Source: Thermoleophilia bacterium
GTDB taxonomy: Bacteria; Actinomycetota; Thermoleophilia; Gaiellales; Gaiellaceae
DNA length: 34,824 nucleotides
NCBI GenBank assembly: GCA_025925195.1
Contig: JAICLU010000007.1
Span: 1 to 34,824, forward strand
Direction of reading: 5' to 3'
Shown: in pieces, positions 17,841-25,397 of the stretch
Layout of the letters: each line of letters starts with the position of its first letter
Numbering within the stretch: position 1 is the stretch's first letter
The notes under the pieces: model-generated
Databases searched by the model: none
What the model was told of the DNA's origin: nothing
The model's input: the letters and a program-made list of their open reading frames with translations, nothing else
Translations under genes and position numbers: made by a program

Positions 17841-19192
17841 GCCGGGTTGCGGATGCCGACGGCGCCGATCGCGCCGCCGAGGCAGATCAGGCCGCCGACG
17901 ATCAGCATCGCGACGTGGAACCCGTGCGCGGTCAGGCGGTGGCTGCCGTCGGACGCCGCGAGCCCGACGCCCGCGATGGCAACGAGCCCTGCGATCCGGG
18001 CGACGGCGTTGTTGACGCCTGACGCGATGCCCGCGTCACCTGCGCCGGCCTCCGACAGCACGGTGGTCGTCAGCGGCGCCACCGTCATGGCGAGCCCGAC
18101 GGCGAACCCGACGAGCGGCGGCAGCAGATCGACCCAGTAGCTGAGGCCGACCGGCAGCCGTGCGAGCGCGAGCAGCGACGCGCCGCCGAGCAGCGGGCCG
18201 GCCGCCATGAAGACGCGCGGCCCGTGGGTCGCCGACAGCCGTCCCGCGTAGCGCGAGAGGAAGAAGAGGACGATCGTCACCGGGATCGTGGCGAGTCCCG
18301 ACCGGAACGGCGAGTAGCCGGCGACCTGCTGCAGGAACAGGGCGAGGAAGAACCCCCACGCGGACAGGCCGCCGTACACCGCGAGCGTCTCGACGTTCGT
18401 CACGGTGAAGTTGCGGCGTCCGAAGAGCCGCAGCGGCAGCATCGGCGAGCTCGCGCGCAGCTCCCAGAGGACGAACGCCGCGAGGCACAGCGCGCCGCCT
18501 GCGAATCCGAGCACGATCGCCCAGTGTGTCCAGCCGAGTCGCGGCTGCTCGATCAGCGCGAACACGACCCCGCCGAGCCCGGCCGCGCAGAGCACCGCGC
18601 CGGCGTAGTCGACGGGCGCAGCCGTCGGTCCCTGTGCACGCCGCGGCATCAGAAGGAGCGCGATCGCGACCGTGAGGATCGAGATCGGGACGTTGAGCAG
18701 GAAGATGACGCGCCAGGACGACACCTCGATCAGCCAGCCTCCGAGCAGCGGCCCGACGACGGTCGAGATCCCGCTCCACGCCGTCCACGTGCCGATCGCG
18801 GCGCCCCGGTCGGCCCCCTCGAAGGTCGACGTGATCACCGCAAGGGACGCCGGCGTCAAGAGCGCTCCCGCGACGCCCTGGACGCCGCGAAAGACGATCA
18901 GCGTCGTCACGTCCGGTGCGACCGCGCAGAGCGCGGAGGCGACGCCGAACGCCGCGACCCCGATCGTGAAGAGGCGGACCTCGCCGAAGATGTCGCCGAG
19001 CGAGCCGCCGACGAGGATCAGCGAGCCGAGCGTCAGCAAGTAGGCGTCGACGACCCACTGCTGGGCCGCAAGCCCGCCGCCGAGATCGGCCTGGATCCGC
19101 GGCAACGCGACGTTCACCACGGTCATGTCGATGAAGGCGATCGACGAGCCCAGGATCGTGCCCACGAGCGTGAATCTCCGCGAGCGGTCCAT
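17837..19192 (-). CDS. MFS transporter, DHA2 (EmrB/QacA-like) family
   Basis: SSIAFIDMTVVNVALPRIQADLGG, GSLGDIFGEVRLF, FRGVQGVAGALLTPASLAVI; ATG at 19192 (alternative 19210). Confidence 0.9.
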   Translation of the reverse strand: MDRSRRFTLVGTILGSSIAFIDMTVVNVALPRIQADLGGGLAAQQWVVDAYLLTLGSLILVGGSLGDIFGEVRLFTIGVAAFGVASALCAVAPDVTTLIVFRGVQGVAGALLTPASLAVITSTFEGADRGAAIGTWTAWSGISTVVGPLLGGWLIEVSSWRVIFLLNVPISILTVAIALLLMPRRAQGPTAAPVDYAGAVLCAAGLGGVVFALIEQPRLGWTHWAIVLGFAGGALCLAAFVLWELRASSPMLPLRLFGRRNFTVTNVETLAVYGGLSAWGFFLALFLQQVAGYSPFRSGLATIPVTIVLFFLSRYAGRLSATHGPRVFMAAGPLLGGASLLALARLPVGLSYWVDLLPPLVGFAVGLAMTVAPLTTTVLSEAGAGDAGIASGVNNAVARIAGLVAIAGVGLAASDGSHRLTAHGFHVAMLIVGGLICLGGAIGAVGIRNPA

Positions 19193-19227
19193 CTTCAGGC
19201 AGCATCTCATGTGAAAACCGATTCGCC

Positions 19228-19242
19228 CCGTTCGACGAACGG
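19228..19242. promoter_or_regulatory. 15-bp palindrome in the divergent promoter region
   Basis: CCGTTCG-A-CGAACGG, perfect 7-1-7, between divergent start codons at 19192 and 19251. Confidence 0.5.
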
Positions 19243-19250
19243 AGAAGCAG

Positions 19251-19925
19251 GTGGACGAACAGGCCCCGAGACGGTACGGCCGCGGGCTCTTCCTCGCGAC
19301 GGTCGCGGGCGGCCTGTCGTCGCTCGTGTGGGGCCGGCCGGTGTGGGGGCATGTGTCGTCGGCGATCGGCGGCGCCGAGCAGCTCATCCCGCTCGTGCCG
19401 AACGGCTGGCGCATCTACACGGTCGCGGCGACCATGCCCACGTTCGACCGGACGACGTGGCGACTCGAGGTGAGCGGCCTCGTCGACCAGCCGCTGACCC
19501 TCGACTACGACGCACTCCGCGCGCTGCCGCGCACCACCGAGGTGCGCGACTTCCACTGCGTCACAGGGTGGTCGGTGCCGAACGTCCGCTGGACGGGCGT
19601 GCGCCTGACCGACCTGTTCGAGCGGGTGCGGCCGCAGGCCCGCGCGGGCGGCGTGCAGTTCACGTCGGCCGAGATCCCGTACGTCGACTCGCTGACACTG
19701 AAGCAGGCGTCGCTGCACGACGTGCTCCTCGCGTACGAGATGGACGGCAAGCCGCTGCCACGCGAGCACGGCGCGCCCGTGCGCCTCGTGATGCCCGAGA
19801 TGTACGGCTACAAGAGCGTCAAGTGGGTGTCGCGGATCGAGCTCGTGCCGCAGGCGACCGACGGCTACTGGGAGGTGCTCGGATACGACCGCGACGCCTG
19901 GGTCGGCCGCTCGAATGGACTCTGA
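19251..19925 (+). CDS. Molybdopterin-dependent oxidoreductase (sulfite oxidase/YedY-fold)
   Basis: WRLEVSGLVDQPLTLDYDALRALPRTTEVRDFHCVTGWSVPNVRWTGVRL: Mo-coordinating Cys region; EHGAPVRLVMPEMYGYKSVKWV. Confidence 0.92.
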   Translation: MDEQAPRRYGRGLFLATVAGGLSSLVWGRPVWGHVSSAIGGAEQLIPLVPNGWRIYTVAATMPTFDRTTWRLEVSGLVDQPLTLDYDALRALPRTTEVRDFHCVTGWSVPNVRWTGVRLTDLFERVRPQARAGGVQFTSAEIPYVDSLTLKQASLHDVLLAYEMDGKPLPREHGAPVRLVMPEMYGYKSVKWVSRIELVPQATDGYWEVLGYDRDAWVGRSNGL

Positions 19926-20538
19926 TCGGCGGCCTGTGCTGCGCTACGTCGCGCGCTTCTCGCGCACCGAGCGCACGCTGCACTGGCTGAATGCGTCGTT
20001 CTTCCTCTTCCTGCTCGCGACCGGGCTCGCGCTCTATCTGCCGCGGTTTTCGACGCTCGTCGGTCGCCGGCCGCTGCTCAAGGACCTGCACTTCTGGGGC
20101 GGGCTCGCGTGGATCGCAGCCCTCGGGCTCGTTGCGTTGCTCGGCGACCGGCGCGCGCTCGCGCGAACCGCGCGTGAGCTCGAGACGCTCTCGCACGACC
20201 GCTTCAACCCGGGCCAGAAGATCAATGCGATCCTCACCGCGGCGTTCACGCTCCTGTTTCTCGTCTCCGGCGTGCTCCTCTGGCTCGGCGAGCGCGACAC
20301 GCGCTTCCGGTTCGCGAGCACCGTCACGCTGCACGACGCGCTCCTCTACGCCGCGCTCGTCCTGCTCGTCGGGCATCTCTATCTCGCCGTCATCCATCCG
20401 GCGACGCGCCACTCCCTGCGGGGAATGACGCGCGGCAGTGTCAGCGAGGAATGGGCTCGGCGGCACTACCCGGAGTGGGAAGTGCCGCCGAGAGCAGAGA
20501 ACGACGACCTGACTACGACGGGCGCTGGCCGAACGTGA
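19915..20538 (+). CDS. Cytochrome b561/formate-dehydrogenase-gamma-like membrane subunit
   Basis: RFSRTERTLHWLNASFFLFLLATGLALYLP, LHFWGGLAWIAALGL, VTLHDALLYAALVLLVGHLYLAVIHP: His-bearing TM helices; overlaps the molybdoenzyme 3' end. Confidence 0.88.
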   Translation: MDSDRRPVLRYVARFSRTERTLHWLNASFFLFLLATGLALYLPRFSTLVGRRPLLKDLHFWGGLAWIAALGLVALLGDRRALARTARELETLSHDRFNPGQKINAILTAAFTLLFLVSGVLLWLGERDTRFRFASTVTLHDALLYAALVLLVGHLYLAVIHPATRHSLRGMTRGSVSEEWARRHYPEWEVPPRAENDDLTTTGAGRT

Positions 20539-21634
20539 TGTCGACGGTCTTCGTCGAGCCGCCACGCTGGAGCGTGAGGGTCACCTTGTCGCCGGGCTTG
20601 TAGGTCGCGACGAGCGCCGTCAGGTCGTCGGCGGTCGAGATCTGCTTGCCGCCGATCGCCGTCACCACGTCGCCCGCCTGTAGTCCCGCCTTGTCGGCAG
20701 GGGAGCCGGCGATCACGCGGGAGATCGAGGCGCCGGTGTCGTTCGGGGTGTCGCCGATCGAGACGCCGAGGTAGGCGTGCTGCACCTTGCCGCCTGCGAT
20801 CACGGTGTCGGCGACGTTCTTGATCGCGTCGATCGGGATCGCGAAGCCGACGCCCGCGTTGTCGTTCGAGTTGCTCTCGATCTGCGCGTTGACGCCGATC
20901 ACGTTGCCCGAGGCGTCGAGCAGCGGGCCGCCCGAGTTGCCGTGGTTGATCGCCGCGTCGGTCTGGATCGCCCCCGAGATCGAGTAGTTGTTCGGCGCCG
21001 TGATCGTCCGGTCGACCGCGCTCACGATCCCGGCGGTCATCGTCTCGGGCAGGCCGAACGGGCTGCCGATCGCCGCCACCGTCTGGCCCACCTGGACGTT
21101 GTTGGAGGTGCCGATGGAGAGCGGGTGGAGGTCGGCGCTCGGGACGTCCACCTTGATCACGGCGATGTCCGTCGACTCGTCCTTGCCGACGAGGGTCGCG
21201 TTCACGACCTTGCCGGTCTGGAAGCGGACCTTGATCGCGGTCTCGCCGTCGACGACGTGCGCGTTCGTGACGATGTCGCCTTGGTCGTCGTAGACGAAGC
21301 CGGACCCCTCGGCCTGGCTCGACTGGCCGCTCGGGGCGCCGAAGAAGCCGCCGTTGTCCGAGCCGCCCGACGTCGTGACGACGATGTCGACGACACCCGG
21401 CGCCGCCTCCTTGTAGATCTGCGTCAGGCTCGTGGCCGAGGTCGTGGCGGCGGTCTGCGCGGGAACCGACGCGACCACGGTCGAGCGTGCAGGCGCCGAG
21501 GTCGAGTCGCCGCTGACGCCGGCGTAGATGCCTGCCCCGGCGCCGGCGCCGAGCACGAGGGCCGCCGCGATCGGGGCCGTCCTGCGAAGGATTCTCCTGC
21601 TGTTCACGGTCTGCTCCTGGGTCTCGTGTTCCAT
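20513..21634 (-). CDS. HtrA/DegP-like serine protease with PDZ domain
   Basis: NAHVVDGETAIKV (His), DIAVIKVD (Asp), GNSGGPLLDASGNVIGVN (Ser), C-terminal PDZ GVSIGDTPNDTGASISRVIAGSPADKAGLQAGDVVTAIGG; N-terminal TM. Confidence 0.95.
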   Translation of the reverse strand: MEHETQEQTVNSRRILRRTAPIAAALVLGAGAGAGIYAGVSGDSTSAPARSTVVASVPAQTAATTSATSLTQIYKEAAPGVVDIVVTTSGGSDNGGFFGAPSGQSSQAEGSGFVYDDQGDIVTNAHVVDGETAIKVRFQTGKVVNATLVGKDESTDIAVIKVDVPSADLHPLSIGTSNNVQVGQTVAAIGSPFGLPETMTAGIVSAVDRTITAPNNYSISGAIQTDAAINHGNSGGPLLDASGNVIGVNAQIESNSNDNAGVGFAIPIDAIKNVADTVIAGGKVQHAYLGVSIGDTPNDTGASISRVIAGSPADKAGLQAGDVVTAIGGKQISTADDLTALVATYKPGDKVTLTLQRGGSTKTVDITFGQRPS

Positions 21635-21731
21635 CGCTCTCCACGGTGCCCACGCCGGCTGAGAGGCCGATGAGAGAGCGCTAAGGACTGGTTAAAGCCG
21701 GAGGCCCTTCTCGCCGATGGAGGAATGGGCA

Positions 21732-22460
21732 ATGACAGAGACGGCCGGGATCATGGAACAGTACGCGCAGCACCTCGAGCGAAAGGCCGCCGGGGTCGTC
21801 TTCCGGTTCACGGTCGGGTTCGGGATCGTCGGCGCCGTGCTCGGCGCCTTCCCGCTTTTCGCGAGAGCGAACGCGCTCGTTCCGTCCCACCTCGGCCTCG
21901 CGACGCTCCTGCTCGGGCTCGGGGCGGGTGCGTACCTCGGGCACCGGACCGGCGAGCGGCGGGCGATGGAGCCCCGCTTCCAGGCGCAACTCGCGCTCCG
22001 CCAGCTCGCCGTCGAGCAGCGCCTGATCGGCGCGGCTCCCGTGGTCGTCGGCGGCGCCCCGGTCGCTCCGGCTCCGGTCGCCGCTCCGGCACCTGTTGCT
22101 CCGGCACCTGTTGCTCCAGTATCTGTTGCTCCGGCACCTGTCGCTCCGGCACCTGTCGCTCCGGCACCTGTCGCTCCGGCGCCCGTGGCTCCGGCAACGG
22201 CCCCTCCGGCCTCGCCTGCGCCCGCGCCTCTCGCTCCGGTGGCTCCCGCACCGCCGCTCGTCGCAGCCCCGGCCCCGCCCCCGGTCGTCGCGCCTGCACC
22301 CCTGTCGGCGCCTCCGTCGGCGCCCCCGCGGGTCGCCGAACCGCCCGTCGAGGCCGTACCGGCTCCCGCTCCGGCCGCGGTCGTACCGCAGCCGCTCCTC
22401 GCTCCGCCGCGGCTCGTCGAGCCGCCTGCCGCACCGCCGCTGAGCTCCGCCGGCGGCTGA
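21732..22460 (+). CDS. Membrane protein with long Pro/Ala/Val-rich C-terminal tail
   Basis: Two TM segments (FRFTVGFGIVGAVLGAFPLF; LATLLLGLGAGAYLGH), then (VAPAP)n repeat tail; an alternative start at 21717 exists. Confidence 0.72.
   Translation: MTETAGIMEQYAQHLERKAAGVVFRFTVGFGIVGAVLGAFPLFARANALVPSHLGLATLLLGLGAGAYLGHRTGERRAMEPRFQAQLALRQLAVEQRLIGAAPVVVGGAPVAPAPVAAPAPVAPAPVAPVSVAPAPVAPAPVAPAPVAPAPVAPATAPPASPAPAPLAPVAPAPPLVAAPAPPPVVAPAPLSAPPSAPPRVAEPPVEAVPAPAPAAVVPQPLLAPPRLVEPPAAPPLSSAGG
22083..22187 (+). repeat. 15-bp tandem repeat, seven units, GCTCCGGCACCTGTT consensus
   Basis: Units at 22083, 22098, 22113, 22128, 22143, 22158 and 22173; encodes (APAPV)n. Confidence 0.9.
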
Positions 22461-22484
22461 GCCCGGCCGCCGCAGCCCGCTGGC

Positions 22485-22507
22485 AAAACGCCCCTTCGGG
22501 GCGTTTT
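22485..22507 (+). terminator. Intrinsic terminator
   Basis: AAAACGCCCC-TTC-GGGGCGTTTT followed by CTCATTT. Confidence 0.85.
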
Positions 22508-22539
22508 CTCATTTCAAAGTCAGAAAAGTCCGTAAGTAT

Positions 22540-22582
22540 ATGATTTTGAAATCATAGCGACATGTTGTAGGAAAATATTTTC
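22540..22582. promoter_or_regulatory. AT-rich palindromic island upstream of the Flp pilin genes
   Basis: ATGATTT-TG-AAATCAT (22540-22555) and GAAAATATTTTC (22571-22582) in an otherwise very GC-rich window. Confidence 0.5.
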
Positions 22583-22677
22583 AAAAAGGCGTACCTCCAT
22601 TTCGGACTCGCCCGTTTTCAGGTCGGATCCGCCGGTCGGGAGCGGCGGACGTCGGGAGAACGGAAAGGAGCTACACC

Positions 22678-22866
22678 ATGTCGGATCTGTTCAGAGGGCT
22701 CTGGGTGCGGGTCGGCAACGCTGTCTACCGCGAGGAAGGCCAGGCGCTGACCGAGTACGCACTCGTCCTGTCGCTGCTCGCCGGAATCGTGGCGCTTGCT
22801 GCCTTCACGGGCATCGGCGCGTCGATCGTCGGCAAGATCAGCGGCGAGCTCGCGAAGATCAACTAG
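22678..22866 (+). CDS. Flp/Fap-type pilin 1
   Basis: EEGQALTEYALVLSLLAGIVALAAFTGIGASIVGKISGELAKIN: Flp pilin signature; RBS AAAGGAG. Confidence 0.92.
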   Translation: MSDLFRGLWVRVGNAVYREEGQALTEYALVLSLLAGIVALAAFTGIGASIVGKISGELAKIN

Positions 22867-22876
22867 GGCGCGGGCG

Positions 22877-23059
22877 ATGCGGGCGGAAGAGCTCTGGCGG
22901 CGACTGACGACGGCGCTGCTGACCGAGGACGGCCAGGCGATGACGGAGTACGCGCTCGTGCTCTCGCTGATCGCAGCGGCCGCGGCTGCCCTTCTGGCCG
23001 CGACGGGCATCGGCCAGACGATCGTCGACCAGATCAGCAACCAGCTGGGGAAGATCTAG
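22877..23059 (+). CDS. Flp/Fap-type pilin 2
   Basis: EDGQAMTEYALVLSLIAAAAAALLAATGIGQTIVDQISNQLGKI. Confidence 0.9.
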   Translation: MRAEELWRRLTTALLTEDGQAMTEYALVLSLIAAAAAALLAATGIGQTIVDQISNQLGKI

Positions 23060-23073
23060 GGATTTTTCCCGAC

Positions 23074-23101
23074 GGTGGGGCGGGTGACCGCCCGCCCCAC
23101 C
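23074..23101 (+). terminator. Stable hairpin between flp2 and tadE (possible attenuator or mRNA stabiliser)
   Basis: GGTGGGGCGGG-TGACCG-CCCGCCCCACC, 11-bp perfect stem, no downstream T tract. Confidence 0.6.
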
Positions 23102-23139
23102 AACCAGAACCACGAAGCGCGAGGACGGGGGTGCAGGAC

Positions 23140-23529
23140 ATGCGGAAGTTGAAGAACGAGAGCGGTCAGGCGATCACGGAATTCGCCGTCGTCATGCCGC
23201 TGCTGTTCATCCTCATCTTCGGGATCGTCGAGGGCGGGCTCACGCTCAACAACTATCTGCGGCTCACCGACGCCGTTCGCGTCGGCGGCCGGGTGGCGAG
23301 CGTCCAGGGAAGCCTCGGCGCACCGGCCGCCACGAGCGCCGCGACGAGCGCGCTCGCCGACGCGGCCGGGAACCTGCCGCTCCAGGGCGTCGACGTGACC
23401 GCGTCGGCCTGGCAGTCGGGCCAGCCGATCACCGTCCAGGCCTCGACGAAGTACTCGATCAACTTGCCGCTCTTCGGGACGATCCTCTCGGGGACCCTGA
23501 CGAGCAGCTCGACCCAGCGAATCGAATAG
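23140..23529 (+). CDS. TadE-like pseudopilin
   Basis: NESGQAITEFAVVMPLLFILIFGIVEGGLTLNNYLRLTDAVRVGGR; TadE-like signature; the ORF may start upstream at 23131. Confidence 0.88.
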   Translation: MRKLKNESGQAITEFAVVMPLLFILIFGIVEGGLTLNNYLRLTDAVRVGGRVASVQGSLGAPAATSAATSALADAAGNLPLQGVDVTASAWQSGQPITVQASTKYSINLPLFGTILSGTLTSSSTQRIE

Positions 23530-23545
23530 ACGGGGGACGCTGACC

Positions 23546-24259
23546 ATGCGCACGTACGGAATCAGGAATCTTGTGCTGCCGGCGCTCCTTGCGACGGTGG
23601 CCGCCGCCATGACCCTCGTGTACGTCGGGCATGGAGGCTCGAAGGACGCGGCCGCCGCAGCGGGGACGACCGGCGTCTACGTGGCAACGCACGACATCGC
23701 TGCCGGCGCGTCGGGAGACGACGTCATGCGCGCTCTGCGGCTCGTGCACATGTCGCCGGATGCCGTCGTCCCCAGTGCGGTGACGCGTCCGTCCGAGCTC
23801 ACGGGCCGGGTGCTGCTCGCACCGCTGTACCAGGGGCAGCAGCTGACGCTCCGCGCGTTCGGGCGCGTCCGCCAGCAGGGGATCGCAGGACAGCTGAACG
23901 GCCGCCTCCGCGCGATCTCGGTCGCCGGAGACCAGGACCAGCTGCTCGCCGGCACCCTCCGAAACGGCGACCACGTCGACGTCGTCGCGTCGCTGAAGTC
24001 GAACGACGGACAGCACACGTACGGCCGCACGGTGCTGCGGAACGTCGCGGTGCTCCAGGCGCCGTCGGCTCCGTCGTCGTCGCCCGGAGCGTCGCAGACG
24101 CTCAGCGCGACGCTCCGCCTGACCGACGCGCAGGCCCAGACGCTCTTCTTCGTGACGAAGAACGGCGACTGGTCGTTCGTCCTGCGCCCGGTCGTCCACG
24201 GCTCCGACAGCAGCGACTTCGTCGACTCGGTCGGGACGATCCTCGGAGCGGGACGGTGA
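23546..24259 (+). CDS. cpaB: Flp pilus assembly protein CpaB/RcpC (SAF domain)
   Basis: VYVATHDIAAGASGDDVM...LTGRVLLAPLYQGQQLTLRAF...GDQDQLLAGTLRNGDHVDVVASL; position within the tad operon. Confidence 0.85.
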   Translation: MRTYGIRNLVLPALLATVAAAMTLVYVGHGGSKDAAAAAGTTGVYVATHDIAAGASGDDVMRALRLVHMSPDAVVPSAVTRPSELTGRVLLAPLYQGQQLTLRAFGRVRQQGIAGQLNGRLRAISVAGDQDQLLAGTLRNGDHVDVVASLKSNDGQHTYGRTVLRNVAVLQAPSAPSSSPGASQTLSATLRLTDAQAQTLFFVTKNGDWSFVLRPVVHGSDSSDFVDSVGTILGAGR

Positions 24260-25395
24260 GCGCCCTGCGCATCGCCTGCGCGGGCGACTGGTCGCAGCTC
24301 GAGGCGCTCACCGACGAGCTGCGCCGGGAGCCGGGCGTCGAGCTGACCGGCCAGGCGCACGCCGACGTCGTGCTCCTCTCGGCGCCGGCCGCCGCGGTGT
24401 CCCGTGCGGAGCTCGAGGCGATCCGCATCGTCACGACGGCGCCGATCCTGCTCGTTGCCGCCGATCCGAGCGAAGCGCTGCTCGACGCTGCCGACTCGTA
24501 CGGCATCGCGGACGTCGTGCCGCTGCCGCAGAGCGCCGCGGGCGTCGTGTTCGCGGCGCGGAAGGCCGCGCGCGGCGGACGTCCTGCCGAGACGGCCGCG
24601 GGGTCGTCGACCGGCCCGGCTCGCGTCATCACCGTGTTCTCGCCGAAGGGCGGCACCGGCAAGACGACGACCTCGTGCAACCTCGCAGCGGCTGCTGCCG
24701 CAGCGGGCCGGCGCACGCTGCTGCTCGACCTCGACCTGCAGTTCGGCGACACGGCGATCATGCTCGGCCTCGAGCCGCGGAAGACCCTGCACGACCTCGT
24801 CTCCGACGCCGGCGTGATGGATGCCGAAAAGCTCGCGGGCTACGTCAGCGCGAGCGACATCGGGATCGACGTGCTGCCCGCGCCGCTGCGCCCGGAGGAC
24901 GCCGAGCGGGTGGGCGAGGAGCGCGTCTCGCAGCTGCTCGACGTCGCGAGTGGCGTCTACGACGTGATCGTCGTCGACACGTCGCCGTATTTCCACGGGC
25001 CGATGCTCGCGACGCTCGACCGCACAGATCAGCTCGTGCTCGTCGCCGCGCCGGACGTTCCCACGCTCAAGAACCTCCGCCTGACCTTGCACACGCTCGA
25101 GCTCCTCGGCTTCGCGCAGGATCGCACGCGCGTCGTGCTCAACCGGGCCGATCCGCGGATCGGGCTCAAGGCGGGCGAGGTCGGCGCGGTGCTCGGGCAT
25201 GCGATCGACTTCCAGCTGCCGAACGACCCGTCGGTTCCCGCGACCGTCAACCGCGGCGTGCCGGCCGTCGTCTCGCGCAAGCGGTGCCCGTACGTGCAGG
25301 CATTCGGGCCGTTCGCAGCCGAGGTGCTCGGCGAGACGAAGACGGCGCCGGCGCGCAGGCATCGCGGCGTGAAGCTCGCGCTGGGGTGGCGCTGA
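24256..25395 (+). CDS. cpaE: CpaE/TadZ-like MinD-family ATPase
   Basis: Receiver-like N-terminus, then ITVFSPKGGTGKTTTSCNLAAAAAAAGRRTLLLDLDLQFGDTAIMLGLEP. Confidence 0.9.
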   Translation: MSALRIACAGDWSQLEALTDELRREPGVELTGQAHADVVLLSAPAAAVSRAELEAIRIVTTAPILLVAADPSEALLDAADSYGIADVVPLPQSAAGVVFAARKAARGGRPAETAAGSSTGPARVITVFSPKGGTGKTTTSCNLAAAAAAAGRRTLLLDLDLQFGDTAIMLGLEPRKTLHDLVSDAGVMDAEKLAGYVSASDIGIDVLPAPLRPEDAERVGEERVSQLLDVASGVYDVIVVDTSPYFHGPMLATLDRTDQLVLVAAPDVPTLKNLRLTLHTLELLGFAQDRTRVVLNRADPRIGLKAGEVGAVLGHAIDFQLPNDPSVPATVNRGVPAVVSRKRCPYVQAFGPFAAEVLGETKTAPARRHRGVKLALGWR

Positions 25396-25397
25396 CC

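Noticed and set aside
18224-19990. 588-aa plus-strand ORF over the MFS and molybdoenzyme genes
   Set aside because: Crosses two well-supported genes in other frames; the product is low-complexity with no recognisable domain.
22083-22187. Possible CRISPR-like array from regularly spaced repeats
   Set aside because: The 15-bp units are directly adjacent without spacers and keep reading frame, encoding APAPV; a coding tandem repeat.
22590-22677. c-di-GMP riboswitch in the pilin leader
   Set aside because: I could not find the conserved GEMM core or tetraloop-receptor elements; only a simple GC stem is visible.
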